Part shown: positions 18,934-28,310 of the stretch, piece by piece
Layout of the letters: each line of letters starts with the position of its first letter
Position numbering within the stretch: the first letter of the stretch is position 1
From: Actinomycetota bacterium
Lineage (GTDB): Bacteria > Actinomycetota > Actinomycetes > S36-B12
Direction of reading: 5' to 3'
DNA: 49,510 nt
Assembly: GCA_009699315.1 (NCBI GenBank)
Contig: WLOK01000004.1
Location: forward strand, 1 to 49,510
The notes under the pieces: generated by a model
Database searches by the model: none
What the model saw: only the letters and a program-made list of their open reading frames with translations
What the model was told of the DNA's origin: nothing
Program-made: the position numbers and the translations under genes

Positions 18934-19422
18934 TCAGCCGCGTGGCACAACAAACTCCAGCAGCTCAGCACTACCTTCGGCCAGTTGCGGCCACTCCCCA
19001 CTAAACGAGAGCCGTGCCACCGCAGAGGTGGGGAACTTTTCCTGCATCGCCGGTAGGGAGTTCACCGAAAGCCTCGTGGCCAAATCCTCAAGGCCTGGGT
19101 TGTGGCCGATGAGAAGTGTGCGCTGCGCTTCACCACTCACGCGAGCAACCGCGAGGAGCTCGCGCCAGTCAGCCTCGTAGATGTCATCGGTGAATTCGCA
19201 AATCAGTTCGGTCTCCACGTGGGATGAGGCGATTTCCCACGTCTCACGGGTTCGTGTGGATGTGGATACAACAACGCGATCAATCGTGCCCGCCTTGGCG
19301 CTCAGCCATACCCCGAGTGCATGAGCGTCACGACGACCTCGTTGCAGGAGTGGCCGTTCATGATCGTCGAGACCCACTGGCCAATCAGACTTGGCGTGTC
19401 GAGCCAGGAGTAACTCAGGCAT
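18934..19422 (-). CDS. SixA-like histidine phosphatase
   Basis: LLLARHAKSDWPVGLDDHERPLLQRGRRDA; LLIGHNPGLEDLA. Start trimmed from 19569 to ATG overlapping the fabI TGA by one base. Confidence 0.87.
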   Translation of the reverse strand: MPELLLARHAKSDWPVGLDDHERPLLQRGRRDAHALGVWLSAKAGTIDRVVVSTSTRTRETWEIASSHVETELICEFTDDIYEADWRELLAVARVSGEAQRTLLIGHNPGLEDLATRLSVNSLPAMQEKFPTSAVARLSFSGEWPQLAEGSAELLEFVVPRG

Positions 19423-20195
19423 CAAGCACCTTGCGAGTGGAAGCCACCGTCTACGTGGATCATTTCGCCCGTGGTGGCTGGGAACCAATCGGACATCAAG
19501 GCCACGCAGGCTTGTGCGGTGGCCGTGGGATCGGTCAAATTCCAGCCCAACGGAGCACGCTCGGTCCACATGTCCTCGAATGCTTCAAAGCCCGGGATGC
19601 TCTTAGCCGCCATTGTCCGCAGGGGCCCGGCTGCCACGAGATTGACGCGAATACCGCGGGGCCCTAGATCGCGTGCCAGATAGCGGGAGGTGGACTCAAG
19701 CGCCGCCTTTGCCACACCCATCCAGTCGTACTTCGGCCACGCCTGGGTAGCATCGAAATCCAGCCCCACAATTGACCCGCCCGACGACATCATCGGGACG
19801 GCAGCCATGGCCAACGCTTTCAGGGAGTAGGCAGATACGTGTACGGCGGTGGCAACATCCGGCCACGGAGTGTCGAGGAATCCCCCGCCCAGCGCACTAG
19901 CGGGTGCGAACCCGATCGAGTGTAGAACTCCATCAAGTCCGTCGACGTGCTCGCGGACACGCGACTCAAGCATGGCCAGATCTTCTTCTGAAGTGACATC
20001 GAGTTCGACCACCGGCGCAGACACGGGAAGACGCCCCGCGGTACGCCGTGTCAACGACATTGCCCGGCCGAAGGAAGTCAGCACCACCTGGGCACCTTGC
20101 TCCTGGGCGATTCGCGCGACGCTGAAGGCGATCGACTCATCGGTCAATACACCCGTGACGAGAACACGCCGACCCTCAAGAATTCCCACGAACAA
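19422..20195 (-). CDS. fabI: Enoyl-[acyl-carrier-protein] reductase
   Basis: GILEGRRVLVTGVLTDESIAFSVARIAQEQGAQVVLT; YDWMGVAKAALESTSRYLARDLGPRGIRVNLVAAGPLRTMA. TTG start or alternative GTG at 20189. Confidence 0.94.
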   Translation of the reverse strand: MFVGILEGRRVLVTGVLTDESIAFSVARIAQEQGAQVVLTSFGRAMSLTRRTAGRLPVSAPVVELDVTSEEDLAMLESRVREHVDGLDGVLHSIGFAPASALGGGFLDTPWPDVATAVHVSAYSLKALAMAAVPMMSSGGSIVGLDFDATQAWPKYDWMGVAKAALESTSRYLARDLGPRGIRVNLVAAGPLRTMAAKSIPGFEAFEDMWTERAPLGWNLTDPTATAQACVALMSDWFPATTGEMIHVDGGFHSQGA

Positions 20196-20207
20196 TTCCC
20201 CTTCTCT

Positions 20208-20912
20208 CTAGTGCCCCATGCCAAGACCACCATCAACCGGCACGATCGCACCGGTGATGTAGGAAGCCTCCGCGCTAGCGAGAAACACGATGGATCCCGC
20301 CACTTCATCAGCCGTTGCATAGCGCCCTAGCGGCACTTGCGACAAAATCTCCTGCTTACGATCCTCGGGGAGCCCCTCAGTCATCTCGGTATCCACGAAG
20401 CCGGGAGCTATTACGTTGACGGTGATGCTTCGTGAACCGACTTCGCGAGCCAACGAACGGGCTACGCCCACGAGTCCTGCCTTTGCGGCCGCGTAATTCA
20501 CCTGCCCCGCAGAACCCATCCCCCACACCACACTGGAGACAAGGACGATTCGGCCCTTCTTTGCCTTGAGCATCCCGCGCAATGAGCGACGAGCGCATCG
20601 AATGACGCCCACCAGATTTGTTTGGAGGACAGCATCAATGTCGTCATCACTCATCCGCATAAGGAGCGTGTCGCGAGTGATACCCGCGTTGGCCACCAAA
20701 ACTTCTACGGGTCCATGCTCGGATTCAATGACGTCGAAGGCCGCCTCGACTGATGCCGTATTAGTCACGTCCATGGAGACCGCAGGTAGGCCGTCGGGGG
20801 AATCGCCACTGCGCGAAGCCACGATTACTGTGTCGCCGGCATCTCGAAATGCGAGAGCTGTGGCACGACCGATTCCACGGCTGCCACCCGTGACTAAGAC
20901 AACTCTTCCCAC
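20208..20912 (-). CDS. fabG: 3-oxoacyl-ACP reductase
   Basis: VLVTGGSRGIGRATALAF; NAGITRDTLLMRM; YAAAKAGLVG; GTG start behind AGGAGGTGG SD. Confidence 0.93.
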   Translation of the reverse strand: MGRVVLVTGGSRGIGRATALAFRDAGDTVIVASRSGDSPDGLPAVSMDVTNTASVEAAFDVIESEHGPVEVLVANAGITRDTLLMRMSDDDIDAVLQTNLVGVIRCARRSLRGMLKAKKGRIVLVSSVVWGMGSAGQVNYAAAKAGLVGVARSLAREVGSRSITVNVIAPGFVDTEMTEGLPEDRKQEILSQVPLGRYATADEVAGSIVFLASAEASYITGAIVPVDGGLGMGH

Positions 20913-20989
20913 GGTCCACCTCCTAGGTCGACGCTATCGCGTCAGCGAGGCAACAACGGCTCTGCCCCGCCGAGTGTCACGATGTAGCC

Positions 20990-21655
20990 ATGGCCGACGA
21001 GAAGATCACCAGCGGGCGCGCTTTCGACCGATTCATTAGCTTCAGCGATTCAGTCACCGCTGTTGCGATCACTTTGCTGGCCCTATCTCTCGTGAACATC
21101 GCCGCACCACAAGGTGAGCAGTCTGTGTGGGATGTCATCACCCTGAATTCAGGGGCTATCTGGGCTTTCGCGATCACCTTCGCGGTGGTGGGCACCATGT
21201 GGAAGAGCCATGCACGAGTCTTCCAGTCCATCCAAGGCTATGACCATCCGATGTTCCTGCTCAATCTCGCGTGGCTGGCTCTCATCGTCTTGCTCCCATG
21301 GCCCGCATCTTTGTACGGAACGAGCGGCAACTCCGTACACCAGAACGGAGCGCCCCTCTCAGGAGCTGGACTCTTCTACTGGCTGGTCCTGGCGGCGATC
21401 TCATTCCTACTTTCCGCCATGTCGATTCATGCCTCTCGGACGCCCGGTTTACGAGACGAAGCAGAAATGAAGGCACACCAAGGAGGGACAGTGCGAGGTG
21501 CTGCCGTCCGCGGGCTGGTCTTCACGGTTGCCTGCATCTTCATCGGCATTGCGAGCCTCTTCGCGCCGATAGTGGCGGAGTGGTTACCGCTGATCTTGGT
21601 GCCGATCGGGATATTTACGAACAGGTACCAGCGCGAGCAACTGCGAAGCACGTAG
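20990..21655 (+). CDS. TMEM175/DUF1211-like integral membrane protein
   Basis: RFISFSDSVTAVAITLLALSL (family motif RxxxFSDxxxAIAITLL), 6 predicted TM segments by eye. Confidence 0.85.
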   Translation: MADEKITSGRAFDRFISFSDSVTAVAITLLALSLVNIAAPQGEQSVWDVITLNSGAIWAFAITFAVVGTMWKSHARVFQSIQGYDHPMFLLNLAWLALIVLLPWPASLYGTSGNSVHQNGAPLSGAGLFYWLVLAAISFLLSAMSIHASRTPGLRDEAEMKAHQGGTVRGAAVRGLVFTVACIFIGIASLFAPIVAEWLPLILVPIGIFTNRYQREQLRST

Positions 21656-21664
21656 TCTCCTCCC

Positions 21665-23188
21665 ATGTCTCACGAGATATCCGCCGAGTTTCTCTCACTT
21701 CCGCGTGAAGCATGTGCGAGCGCCGCTTTGCAGCGAGCGGGTGAGCTCGGGGCCGAATACGCCGACCTCCGAGTTGCTATGACTCGCTCTGCGACATTGC
21801 GACTGCGCGACACGATCGTCGAGGGGGCAACTGATGACGCGTCGACCGGCATGTCCGTGCGAGTTCTCTGGCAGGGCTGCTGGGGGTTTGCTGCCAGCGA
21901 TGTCGTCAGCGTGGCCGAGGCCCTGAAACTCGCCGAGAAGGCTGTCGCTCTGGCTCGCATCAGCGCGCCGCTCGTCACCATCCGTGTCGAACTCGCCCCC
22001 GAACCTGTCCACAGTGGCACTTGGACGTCCATGCTCGAGATTGATCCGTTTGATGTACCCGCGGCCGAACGGGTGGCGTTGTTAGCCGACCGGAGCGCAC
22101 TACTGCTTGCCGCGCCGGGAGTCAGCCACGCAGACGCCGGGCTGCAGTTCGTGCGAGAAAGCACATTTTTTGCAAGTGCTGCCGGGACGCGTACGACCCA
22201 ACAACGCACCCGCATCGAAGCTGAGTGGTCCGCAACGCACGTATCCGACAGCGGCTTCGAGTCGATGGCCACGACTGCTCCCCCCGTTGCCCGCGGCTGG
22301 GAATACCTACTCGGACGTGGCGAAACTATTCGTGGTGCACGACCTTGGGACTGGAATAACGAGCTTGCGCAACTGCCATTGCACTTGGCCGAGAAAGTGG
22401 CTGCGCCCACAGTGGTGCCGGGTCTCACGACTCTTGTTATAGACCCTACTAATCTTTGGCTGACCATCCACGAGTCCGTGGGCCACGCGACGGAACTGGA
22501 CCGCGCACTGGGGTATGAAGCCAACTACGCTGGCACGTCCTTCGCCACTCCGGAAAAACTTGGCACATTTCAGTACGGCTCACCCCTCATGCACATCGTC
22601 GGTGATCGCACGGCGGCTTACGGACTCGCAACTACCGGCTGGGACGACGAGGGGGTAAGCGCCCAAGACTGGGATCTCGTCCGAGACGGCGTTCTTGTCG
22701 GCTACCAGCTGGATAGAAGCATGGCTGGGGAGATGGGTATTTCGCGTTCGAATGGGTGCGCCTACGCAGACGCGGCAGAACACGTTGCGATTCAACGAAT
22801 GCCCAATGTCTCGCTTATGCCGAGTGCAGATGACACTTCCCTTGACGATCTCATCGGCGGCGTTGACGATGGTCTCTACATCGTGGGCGATCGAAGTTGG
22901 TCGATAGACATGCAGCGCTACAACTTCCAATTCACCGGTCAACGATTCCACCGCATCACATCTGGCCGACTTGCCGGGCAAGTCAAGGACGTGGCCTATC
23001 AGTCACGTACCCCTGATTTCTGGGGATCCATGGTCGCCCTCGGTGGCCCCGCGACGTACCTCCTCGGGGGCGCGCTGAATTGTGGCAAAGGTCAACCCGG
23101 TCAGGTGGCTCCCGTCTCACATGGATGCCCAGTGACTGTCTTTGAAGGAGTAAATGTGCTCAACAGTGCAGCAGAGGCGGGTGCATGA
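21665..23188 (+). CDS. tldD: TldD-family metalloprotease subunit
   Basis: HESVGHATELDRALGYEANYAGTSF (HExxxH); YIVGDRSWSIDMQRYNFQFTGQRF. Confidence 0.93.
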   Translation: MSHEISAEFLSLPREACASAALQRAGELGAEYADLRVAMTRSATLRLRDTIVEGATDDASTGMSVRVLWQGCWGFAASDVVSVAEALKLAEKAVALARISAPLVTIRVELAPEPVHSGTWTSMLEIDPFDVPAAERVALLADRSALLLAAPGVSHADAGLQFVRESTFFASAAGTRTTQQRTRIEAEWSATHVSDSGFESMATTAPPVARGWEYLLGRGETIRGARPWDWNNELAQLPLHLAEKVAAPTVVPGLTTLVIDPTNLWLTIHESVGHATELDRALGYEANYAGTSFATPEKLGTFQYGSPLMHIVGDRTAAYGLATTGWDDEGVSAQDWDLVRDGVLVGYQLDRSMAGEMGISRSNGCAYADAAEHVAIQRMPNVSLMPSADDTSLDDLIGGVDDGLYIVGDRSWSIDMQRYNFQFTGQRFHRITSGRLAGQVKDVAYQSRTPDFWGSMVALGGPATYLLGGALNCGKGQPGQVAPVSHGCPVTVFEGVNVLNSAAEAGA

Positions 23189-24570
23189 TGCGTGCGACAC
23201 CCCAGGAACTCATTGAACGAGCCCTAGCTCTATCGACTCTTGACGGTTGTGCGGTGATAGTGAGAGATGTCAGCCGCGCGGATTTGCGCTGGGCTCGGAC
23301 CACTCTCACTACGAATGGTGAATCCACAGCTCTCGACATTACGGTGATTGCATTTTCTCGAACCGGTACCGGTACCGCGACCGCCTCAATCGGTCGAGCC
23401 GCACCAGATCTGGCCGATCTGAACACCTTAGTAAGCGCGGCCGAGGCTGCGGCGCGCGAGGCGCCAGATGCGGACGACGCGTTCCCCTTCGTGACTGGTG
23501 GGGTCATCGATCCAACTTGGGACAACGCAGCTGAACCCACCTCGGGCGCAATCTTCGGATCCCTCGCTCAGCGATTGGGTGATGCATTCGCAAGCAACAC
23601 TTCCATTGAGCACTTCGGATACGCCGAGCACGTATCAACAACAACGTGGCTGGGCACCAGCACCGGAATTCGACGGCGATTCGTCCAGCCTGAGGGCCGC
23701 CTCGAGATGACAGGCAAGTCAGATAGTCGTTCTCGCTCGAGCTGGTGGGGGGCCGCGACTACGGACTTCACCGATGTCAATCCAGCAGACGGTGCCGCAT
23801 ACCTAGAGAAGTCCCTTGGTTGGCAGGCAACGCGCGTCGAGGTCGCCCCTGGCCGCCACGACGCCATTCTCACTCCAAGTGCAGTCGGCGACTTAATGGT
23901 CGACCTGTGGTGGTCGGCGGCGGGTCGCGACGCCATGGAAGGACGCAGCGTCTTCAGTCAGCCCGGCGGAGGCACACGTATCGGAGAGCGAATCGGCATT
24001 CCTGGCGTCACACTTTGCAGCAATCCCTGCGAGCCCGGTATGCCCTCGGCAGACTTCATGGCCACCGGTACCACGTCATCCTTCGCGAGTGTCTTCGACA
24101 ATGGAATGCCGCTACCTCGCGTGGACTGGATTATGGATGGGGTCCTCAGCAATCTGATCACGACCCGACAATTTGCCCATGAATCTGGGCTACCGCTGGC
24201 CGCGCCCGCTGACGTCGTACGTATGCAGGTCGACTCTGGCAGCGGCTCGTTGGAGGACCTAGTCGCACGCAGTTCACACGGTCTCCTCGTGACCTGCCTT
24301 TGGTACAACCGCCTGGTCGACCCCCAGACACTGCTACTCACGGGCCTGACCCGTGACGGCGTCTACGTGGTCCGCGATGGCGAGATCGTGGGAGCCGCAG
24401 GGAATTTCAGATTCAACGACTCCCCGGTCGCCATCCTGCAGCGCATCACAGATTCGACAACAACCGCCCGCACGATGCCCCGGGAATTCGGCGACTACGC
24501 AAATCGCGTGGCCATGCCGGCGCTGGCGGTGTCGGACTTCCATTTCAGTACCGCGAGTGAGGCGCTTTAG
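23185..24570 (+). CDS. pmbA: TldE/PmbA-family protein, partner of TldD
   Basis: VALPS-like VEVAPGRHDAILTPSAVGDLMVDLWWSAAGRDAMEGRS; 4-bp overlap with tldD; FRFNDSPVAILQRI. Confidence 0.9.
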   Translation: MMRATPQELIERALALSTLDGCAVIVRDVSRADLRWARTTLTTNGESTALDITVIAFSRTGTGTATASIGRAAPDLADLNTLVSAAEAAAREAPDADDAFPFVTGGVIDPTWDNAAEPTSGAIFGSLAQRLGDAFASNTSIEHFGYAEHVSTTTWLGTSTGIRRRFVQPEGRLEMTGKSDSRSRSSWWGAATTDFTDVNPADGAAYLEKSLGWQATRVEVAPGRHDAILTPSAVGDLMVDLWWSAAGRDAMEGRSVFSQPGGGTRIGERIGIPGVTLCSNPCEPGMPSADFMATGTTSSFASVFDNGMPLPRVDWIMDGVLSNLITTRQFAHESGLPLAAPADVVRMQVDSGSGSLEDLVARSSHGLLVTCLWYNRLVDPQTLLLTGLTRDGVYVVRDGEIVGAAGNFRFNDSPVAILQRITDSTTTARTMPREFGDYANRVAMPALAVSDFHFSTASEAL

Positions 24571-24616
24571 CACCTGCCCGGATGCGAGGTTGGGCGCGCC
24601 AACGTAGGGTGAGGCT

Positions 24617-24919
24617 ATGGCAGTTGAGCCACAAGAGGTCTACACCGTGACAACGGCTCAGGTAGGCACGGCCCAAGAGCAAACCGGGCGTGTCGGCAGG
24701 TACCTGTTCTCCATGGGCATTCGCACCGCTTGTGTCCTAGCTGCGGTAATTATTCCGGGGTGGCCGCGCTGGCTGTTTCTGGTCGGTGCCGTGTTCTTGC
24801 CCTACATTGCCGTGGTTGTCGCTAATGCTGGCCGAGAGAAGATGTCCCGTGAGTCGATTCTCACTCCCGAATCCACCCACGCAGCACTCACCGCGGGACC
24901 AGAAACTCCTCAGCCGTAA
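24617..24919 (+). CDS. DUF3099 family membrane protein
   Basis: RTACVLAAVIIPGWPRWLFLVGAVFLPYIAVVVANAG two TM segments. Confidence 0.8.
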   Translation: MAVEPQEVYTVTTAQVGTAQEQTGRVGRYLFSMGIRTACVLAAVIIPGWPRWLFLVGAVFLPYIAVVVANAGREKMSRESILTPESTHAALTAGPETPQP

Positions 24920-24928
24920 GGTGGGGAT

Positions 24929-25678
24929 GTGTTATCCCTCCTCCGCACTCCGCGCTGGATAAGTTTCACCGCACTTGTGATTGTGCTGATCGTTGCTTTT
25001 GGGTTGCTGAGCAGATGGCAATGGTCGCGTGCGGAGACTCACCGGATGGAGCGCATCGCTATTGATGAGCGAGCCAATATGCCTCCGGTTCCACTCGCAA
25101 GACTGATTCCACTCGGTACACAACTTCCCGGCGATCTCGAATGGCGCCAAGCGTCTGCGATCGGCACCTTCACTGGGCAGTCTGCCTTGGTCCGCAAACG
25201 CCCCCTAGATGGCCAGAATGGCTTCTGGGTAATGTCCGCGCTCCAACTCGCCGATGGAACATTCGTGTGGATAAACCGCGGTTGGACACAGGCGACAGGC
25301 GACGCACTCCGCACACCTACGGTGGCACCCGCACCCACCGGAACCGTGGAACTCATAGGCAGGTTGCGCCCGTCAGAGTCCGGCCCTAACCCACAACCAA
25401 AGGATCTCCCGGAAGGGCAAGTGACCGACGCAGACATGGCAATCCTGCCTTCTGTCTCTGGGCCCGCCAACGACCTCTATCTGGAGTTGGTGTCGTCAAC
25501 GCCTGATGCACACGCCGGCTTGACCCTGCTGACGCCGCCAGAGATTGATGACAGCCGGAACATCTCCTACGCTGTCCAATGGCTCTTGTTCGCGGCGGTA
25601 GGGATCGTCGGCTGGTTCTTTTTTCTGCGTCGCGAGGCGCGCGCCGACGCGTCAGAGGAAGCTGATCAGCGGAACTGA
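24929..25678 (+). CDS. SURF1 family cytochrome oxidase biogenesis protein
   Basis: LGRWQ-like LLSRWQWSRAETH; GTF...LVRKRPLDGQNGFWVMSALQLADGTFVWINRGW; C-terminal NISYAVQWLLFAAVGIVGWFFFLRREAR. Confidence 0.92.
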   Translation: MLSLLRTPRWISFTALVIVLIVAFGLLSRWQWSRAETHRMERIAIDERANMPPVPLARLIPLGTQLPGDLEWRQASAIGTFTGQSALVRKRPLDGQNGFWVMSALQLADGTFVWINRGWTQATGDALRTPTVAPAPTGTVELIGRLRPSESGPNPQPKDLPEGQVTDADMAILPSVSGPANDLYLELVSSTPDAHAGLTLLTPPEIDDSRNISYAVQWLLFAAVGIVGWFFFLRREARADASEEADQRN

Positions 25679-27519
25679 GTGCTATAAAGATCTGAGTAAA
25701 CACCTTGCGCCGCAAGCAGCTCTTCGTGAGTCCCAGACTCCACAACGCGACCCTCATCGATCACCAGAATCATATCTGCGTTGCGAACAGTGGATAGTCG
25801 GTGTGCGATGACCAAGGATGTCCGGCCCACTAGCGCAACCTCTAGGGCCTGTTGCACCGCATATTCACTCTCTGAATCCAGATGTGCCGTTGCCTCATCA
25901 AGTACAACGATGGCCGGGGACTTGAGTAGTAGTCGAGCTAGCGCCAGACGTTGTTTCTCTCCCCCAGAGAGTCGATGACCGCGATCTCCAACGACCGTAT
26001 CTAGTCCGTCGGGGAGATTGCTGATGAGATCTTGTATCTGTGCTCCTTCGCATGCCGCGCGGATCTCGGCGTCAGTTGCCTCTGGCCGTGCGTATCGAAG
26101 ATTTGCACGAATGGTGTCGTGGAACATGTGTGCGTCCTGAGTCACCATTCCGACGGCCGCGTGCACAGAGTCCAAAGTCAGATCCTTGATGTCCACCCCG
26201 CCGAGCTTGACGTGACCCGAAGTGGGGTCATACAACCGCGGAACGAGAGAGGTGATGGTGGTCTTGCCCGCACCTGACGGTCCTACTAGTGCCACCAACT
26301 GGCCTGGCTTGACGTGGAATGACACTCCACGCAAGACAGACTCATGGGCACGACTTGACTCCGGACGGGCAATTGACTCCAGCGACGCCAACGACACTTC
26401 TTCAGCCATGGGGTACCGGAAGGTCACGTCTGTGAACTCAATAGACAGTGGTCCGGATGGTGCCGGTATGGCATTCGGACTCTGCTCGATCAGTGGTTTC
26501 AGATCGAGAACCTCAAACACGCGCTCAAAACTCACCAATGCGGTCATCACATCAACTCGGACATTGGATAGCGCGGTCAGCGGGCCATACAGTTGGCCCA
26601 AAAGCGCCACGAGAGCTAAGAGTGTGCCAAGACTCAAGGTGCCCATCACGACAAAATTGCCGCCGACCCCATAGGTAACAGCCGTGGCCAAGGCAGCTAC
26701 CAGGATCAATGCTGTAAAGAACCAGCGGTTTGCCATGGCGATCGAAATGCCGATGTCGCGAACGCGACTCGCTCTCCCCCGATAATTGGCATCCTCATCG
26801 TGGGGGCGGCCGAAGAGTTTGACGAGCAGAGCCCCCGCGACGTTGAAACGCTCTGTCATTTGGGTGCTCAACTCGGCGTTCAACTGCATTTGCTCACGCG
26901 TCATCGCCTGAAGTCGGCGCCCCATCCATCGCGCCGGGAGGAGGAACAGGGGCAGAAGAATGAGTGCGAGCAACGTGATTTGCCAAGACAAAATGAACAT
27001 GGTGATGAGAACAATGGTCACGCTGATGAGGTTGCCGACAACACCGCCCAAAGTTGACGTAAACGCCTGCTGTGCGCCAATGACATCACTGTTTACGCGG
27101 GAGACCAATGCGCCAGTCTGTGCCCGAGTGAAGAAGGCAATTGACTGCTTCTGGACATGCGAAAAGACTTCGGTCCGAAGATCGTAGATCAGGCCCTCGC
27201 CAATACGAGAGGAGAACCAGCGAGCAATCACGCCTGCACCTGCATCTGCGATGGCGAGAACCGCGACAAGGACGGCACCAATCGTGACGACTCGGGCGTT
27301 TCCAGCGCTGATGCCCGAATCCACGATCCATTGGAAGAGGAGCGGTTGCCCCACAGTGAGCAGGGACACCGCAACCAGCGTTATCAAAAACAGAATGACA
27401 ATGCCCCGATACGGCCGGGCATACTTGAAGACACGTTTCACCACGGCTCGGCCGACCTTGCGGCGCTTGAGAGACGAGTCACGCGTCAAGGCTCGGTAGG
27501 CAGCCCAATCATGAGACAT
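25666..27519 (-). CDS. ABC transporter, fused permease/ATPase (ABCB-type exporter)
   Basis: 6-TM N-terminal half; GPSGAGKTTI, LSGGEKQRLALARLLL, VLDEATAHLD. Confidence 0.95.
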   Translation of the reverse strand: MSHDWAAYRALTRDSSLKRRKVGRAVVKRVFKYARPYRGIVILFLITLVAVSLLTVGQPLLFQWIVDSGISAGNARVVTIGAVLVAVLAIADAGAGVIARWFSSRIGEGLIYDLRTEVFSHVQKQSIAFFTRAQTGALVSRVNSDVIGAQQAFTSTLGGVVGNLISVTIVLITMFILSWQITLLALILLPLFLLPARWMGRRLQAMTREQMQLNAELSTQMTERFNVAGALLVKLFGRPHDEDANYRGRASRVRDIGISIAMANRWFFTALILVAALATAVTYGVGGNFVVMGTLSLGTLLALVALLGQLYGPLTALSNVRVDVMTALVSFERVFEVLDLKPLIEQSPNAIPAPSGPLSIEFTDVTFRYPMAEEVSLASLESIARPESSRAHESVLRGVSFHVKPGQLVALVGPSGAGKTTITSLVPRLYDPTSGHVKLGGVDIKDLTLDSVHAAVGMVTQDAHMFHDTIRANLRYARPEATDAEIRAACEGAQIQDLISNLPDGLDTVVGDRGHRLSGGEKQRLALARLLLKSPAIVVLDEATAHLDSESEYAVQQALEVALVGRTSLVIAHRLSTVRNADMILVIDEGRVVESGTHEELLAAQGVYSDLYSTQFR

Positions 27520-28305
27520 TTAGTGATCCGATGCAGAGAGAAGGGCCCGAAGTCGCTTAGCCTGCGCCAGTCGCTCCGCTGAATGCTGGGTAATCGGATC
27601 AACCGTTTGCGCGTTGAGCAGGAGCGGCTTGAGTTCCAGTGCTGCTCCATGAGTCGCACGGATGGCCTCAATCAGCAGTTGACCGGTGGCCGCAAGCTCG
27701 CCGGACGGGACCGAGGTCACCGCTAGACCACGTTGCACTGCCTCGACTGCGCCCATGGATCGTCCGGTGAGACACATTTCGAGAGCTTGGCTGTAGCCCA
27801 TTGCGCGCACAAGCGTGTGCGTGCCCGTCAGATCCGGGATCAATCCGAGCTGGGCTTCCTTCATCGACAGATCCACGTCGTCAGCCACGATCATGAGATC
27901 TGCGGCGAGTGCAAGTTGGAACCCGGCACCTACAGCGTGTCCTTGAACGAGCGCGATCGTGATGGGTCGGATCTCACGCCACATGCGAAACCCGTCCTGA
28001 AATGCGGCTATTGCGGAGTCCAGAACGTCATCGGGTTGACGAGCGAGGTGAGCGAGTGATTGCTGTCCAGGAATGCCTTCGGGAGTGAACATTCGACGAT
28101 CAAGTCCGGCGCTAAAGGAAGACCCGGCACCAGTGATCAGGACGGCGACGACGTCGGCAGGAATAGATTCGGCGATCTTGGTGAGTGCCAGCCACGTGGC
28201 GGGAGTCTGCGGATTGCGCCGTTGTGGGTCGTTGAGAGTAATGGTGACCACATCGGCCGTCCGTGAGACCGCGAGACCGCAATCTTCTGGAAGGGCAGTG
28301 TCCAT
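27520..28305 (-). CDS. Enoyl-CoA hydratase/isomerase family protein
   Basis: VVAVLITGAGSSFSAGLD; VQGHAVGAGFQLALAADLMIVADDVDLSMKEAQLGLIPD. Confidence 0.92.
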   Translation of the reverse strand: MDTALPEDCGLAVSRTADVVTITLNDPQRRNPQTPATWLALTKIAESIPADVVAVLITGAGSSFSAGLDRRMFTPEGIPGQQSLAHLARQPDDVLDSAIAAFQDGFRMWREIRPITIALVQGHAVGAGFQLALAADLMIVADDVDLSMKEAQLGLIPDLTGTHTLVRAMGYSQALEMCLTGRSMGAVEAVQRGLAVTSVPSGELAATGQLLIEAIRATHGAALELKPLLLNAQTVDPITQHSAERLAQAKRLRALLSASDH

Positions 28306-28310
28306 GGGTC

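Noticed and set aside
21670-22524. 284-aa minus-strand ORF antisense to tldD
   Set aside because: Ser/Arg/Ala-rich translation with no domain logic, fully covered by TldD
23364-23377. 14-bp palindrome CGGTACCGGTACCG
   Set aside because: Inside tldE coding sequence, where it encodes a Thr/Gly repeat (TGTGT); no regulatory context
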